Source: Halichondria panicea
Taxonomy: Eukaryota > Porifera > Demospongiae > Suberitida > Halichondriidae
Length of the DNA stretch: 20,381 bases
Direction: 5' to 3'
Assembly: GCF_963675165.1 (NCBI RefSeq)
Contig: NW_026986603.1
Coordinates: forward strand, 1 to 20,381
Under the pieces are notes generated by a model. That model was not told the origin of the DNA and did no database searches. It saw only the letters and a list, made by a program, of their open reading frames with translations. The position numbers were made by a program, and so were the translations under genes. Within the stretch, counting starts at the first letter, position 1; each line of letters starts with the position of its first letter. Below are positions 20,171 to 20,381 of this stretch, piece by piece.

Positions 20171-20381
20171 TTACGCAACCATCTGTTGTTTTCCAAGGTC
20201 CAATGGACCACTTGTTTTATACGTTCGCTTAGTTTAATCTTTGGTTCCCACCCTAGACTTGCTAACAAACTACCATCCAGTGCATAACGCATATCATGTC
20301 CTGGACGACTGGTATGAAAGTCGGTCATTTCATAGTTGAGTGGTTTACCCACTGCTTCAGCAATCCATTGTGCCAACTGCA
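20167..20381 (-). CDS. NDP-sugar 4,6-dehydratase/epimerase, C-terminal part (runs off right edge)
   Basis: 71 codons, open to the window edge. FHTSRPGHDMRYALDGSLLA, SLGWEPKIKLSERIKQVVHW and TLENNRWL are the characteristic C-terminus of dTDP-glucose 4,6-dehydratase (RmlB-type) and related SDR sugar enzymes (RPGHDxRYAxD, LGW-P, Gi--Tv-Wy--n--W). It would make the 4-keto-6-deoxy sugar used by the C-methyltransferase downstream. The N-terminus with its NAD site is outside the window, so RmlB versus a close relative cannot be decided. Confidence 0.85.
   Translation of the reverse strand, partial: QLAQWIAEAVGKPLNYEMTDFHTSRPGHDMRYALDGSLLASLGWEPKIKLSERIKQVVHWTLENNRWLRK

Noticed and set aside
1-20381. 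Search by eye for tRNA genes, insertion sequences and integrase
   Set aside because: No cloverleaf with a TTCRA arm, no transposase motifs and no integrase catalytic pattern were seen; short tRNA-like folds could still be missed without a covariance-model search.

Overview
The window looks like a piece of a tailed-phage genome of the T4 type, of the kind found in marine samples (T4-like cyanophages and pelagiphages). The evidence is: tightly packed genes nearly all on the minus strand with 1- to 30-base overlaps; a UvsW-type helicase; a probable gp62-like clamp-loader subunit; a tail-fibre N-terminus with the T4-like marine signature; a BppU-like baseplate protein; T4-type late promoter boxes (TATAAATA and ATAAATA); and sigma70-like early promoters in front of tiny genes. 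The host cannot be read from the sequence. Because almost everything is on the minus strand, transcription order runs from the right edge to the left.

Right third (about 12.9-20.4 kb): a surface-sugar cluster. In order it encodes the C-terminus of an NDP-sugar 4,6-dehydratase/epimerase, a glycosyltransferase-like protein, an NDP-hexose C-methyltransferase (TylC3/NovU type), a small helical protein broken by a frameshift, a glycosyltransferase-like protein, a GT9 (heptosyltransferase-like) protein, a second GT9-like gene broken by a frameshift, a heptose-7-phosphate-kinase-like PfkB protein, an AT-rich sulfotransferase-like gene that looks inserted, and a sugar cupin. The inserted gene is flanked by a 45-bp direct repeat that also leaves a truncated copy of the cupin's 5' end upstream of it.

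Middle (about 11.4-12.9 kb): an early-gene block of five very small or small proteins, then an AAA ATPase. It has three promoters of the form TTGACW-17-TAAAAT with a shared CCAAAA box in the spacer. Two of them sit in 79-bp repeated cassettes (stop codon, hairpin, promoter) that resemble the mobile PeSL cassettes known in T-even phages.

Left half (about 1.2-11.4 kb): the AAA ATPase and a 2OG-Fe(II)-oxygenase-like protein end at a clear terminator. After it come a HARP-like-domain protein and UvsW, two SGNH-hydrolase-like proteins, a PRMT-like methyltransferase, a conserved unknown protein, a PIG-L/LmbE deacetylase, a small unknown, a gp62-like protein, a C2H2-finger protein, and a 192-residue protein that appears to be a miniature DnaE (DNA polymerase III alpha) core. 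At the far left a divergent late-promoter region drives one plus-strand gene and the leftward tail genes (BppU-like protein, then tail fibre running off the edge).

The most unusual items are the miniature DnaE-like protein, the PeSL-like repeats with their early-promoter box, the repeat-flanked inserted gene, the PRMT-like methyltransferase with an intact double-E motif, and two frameshifted genes in the sugar cluster. No tRNA, rRNA, CRISPR array, insertion sequence or integrase was seen. No gene-free stretch exceeds about 120 bases.
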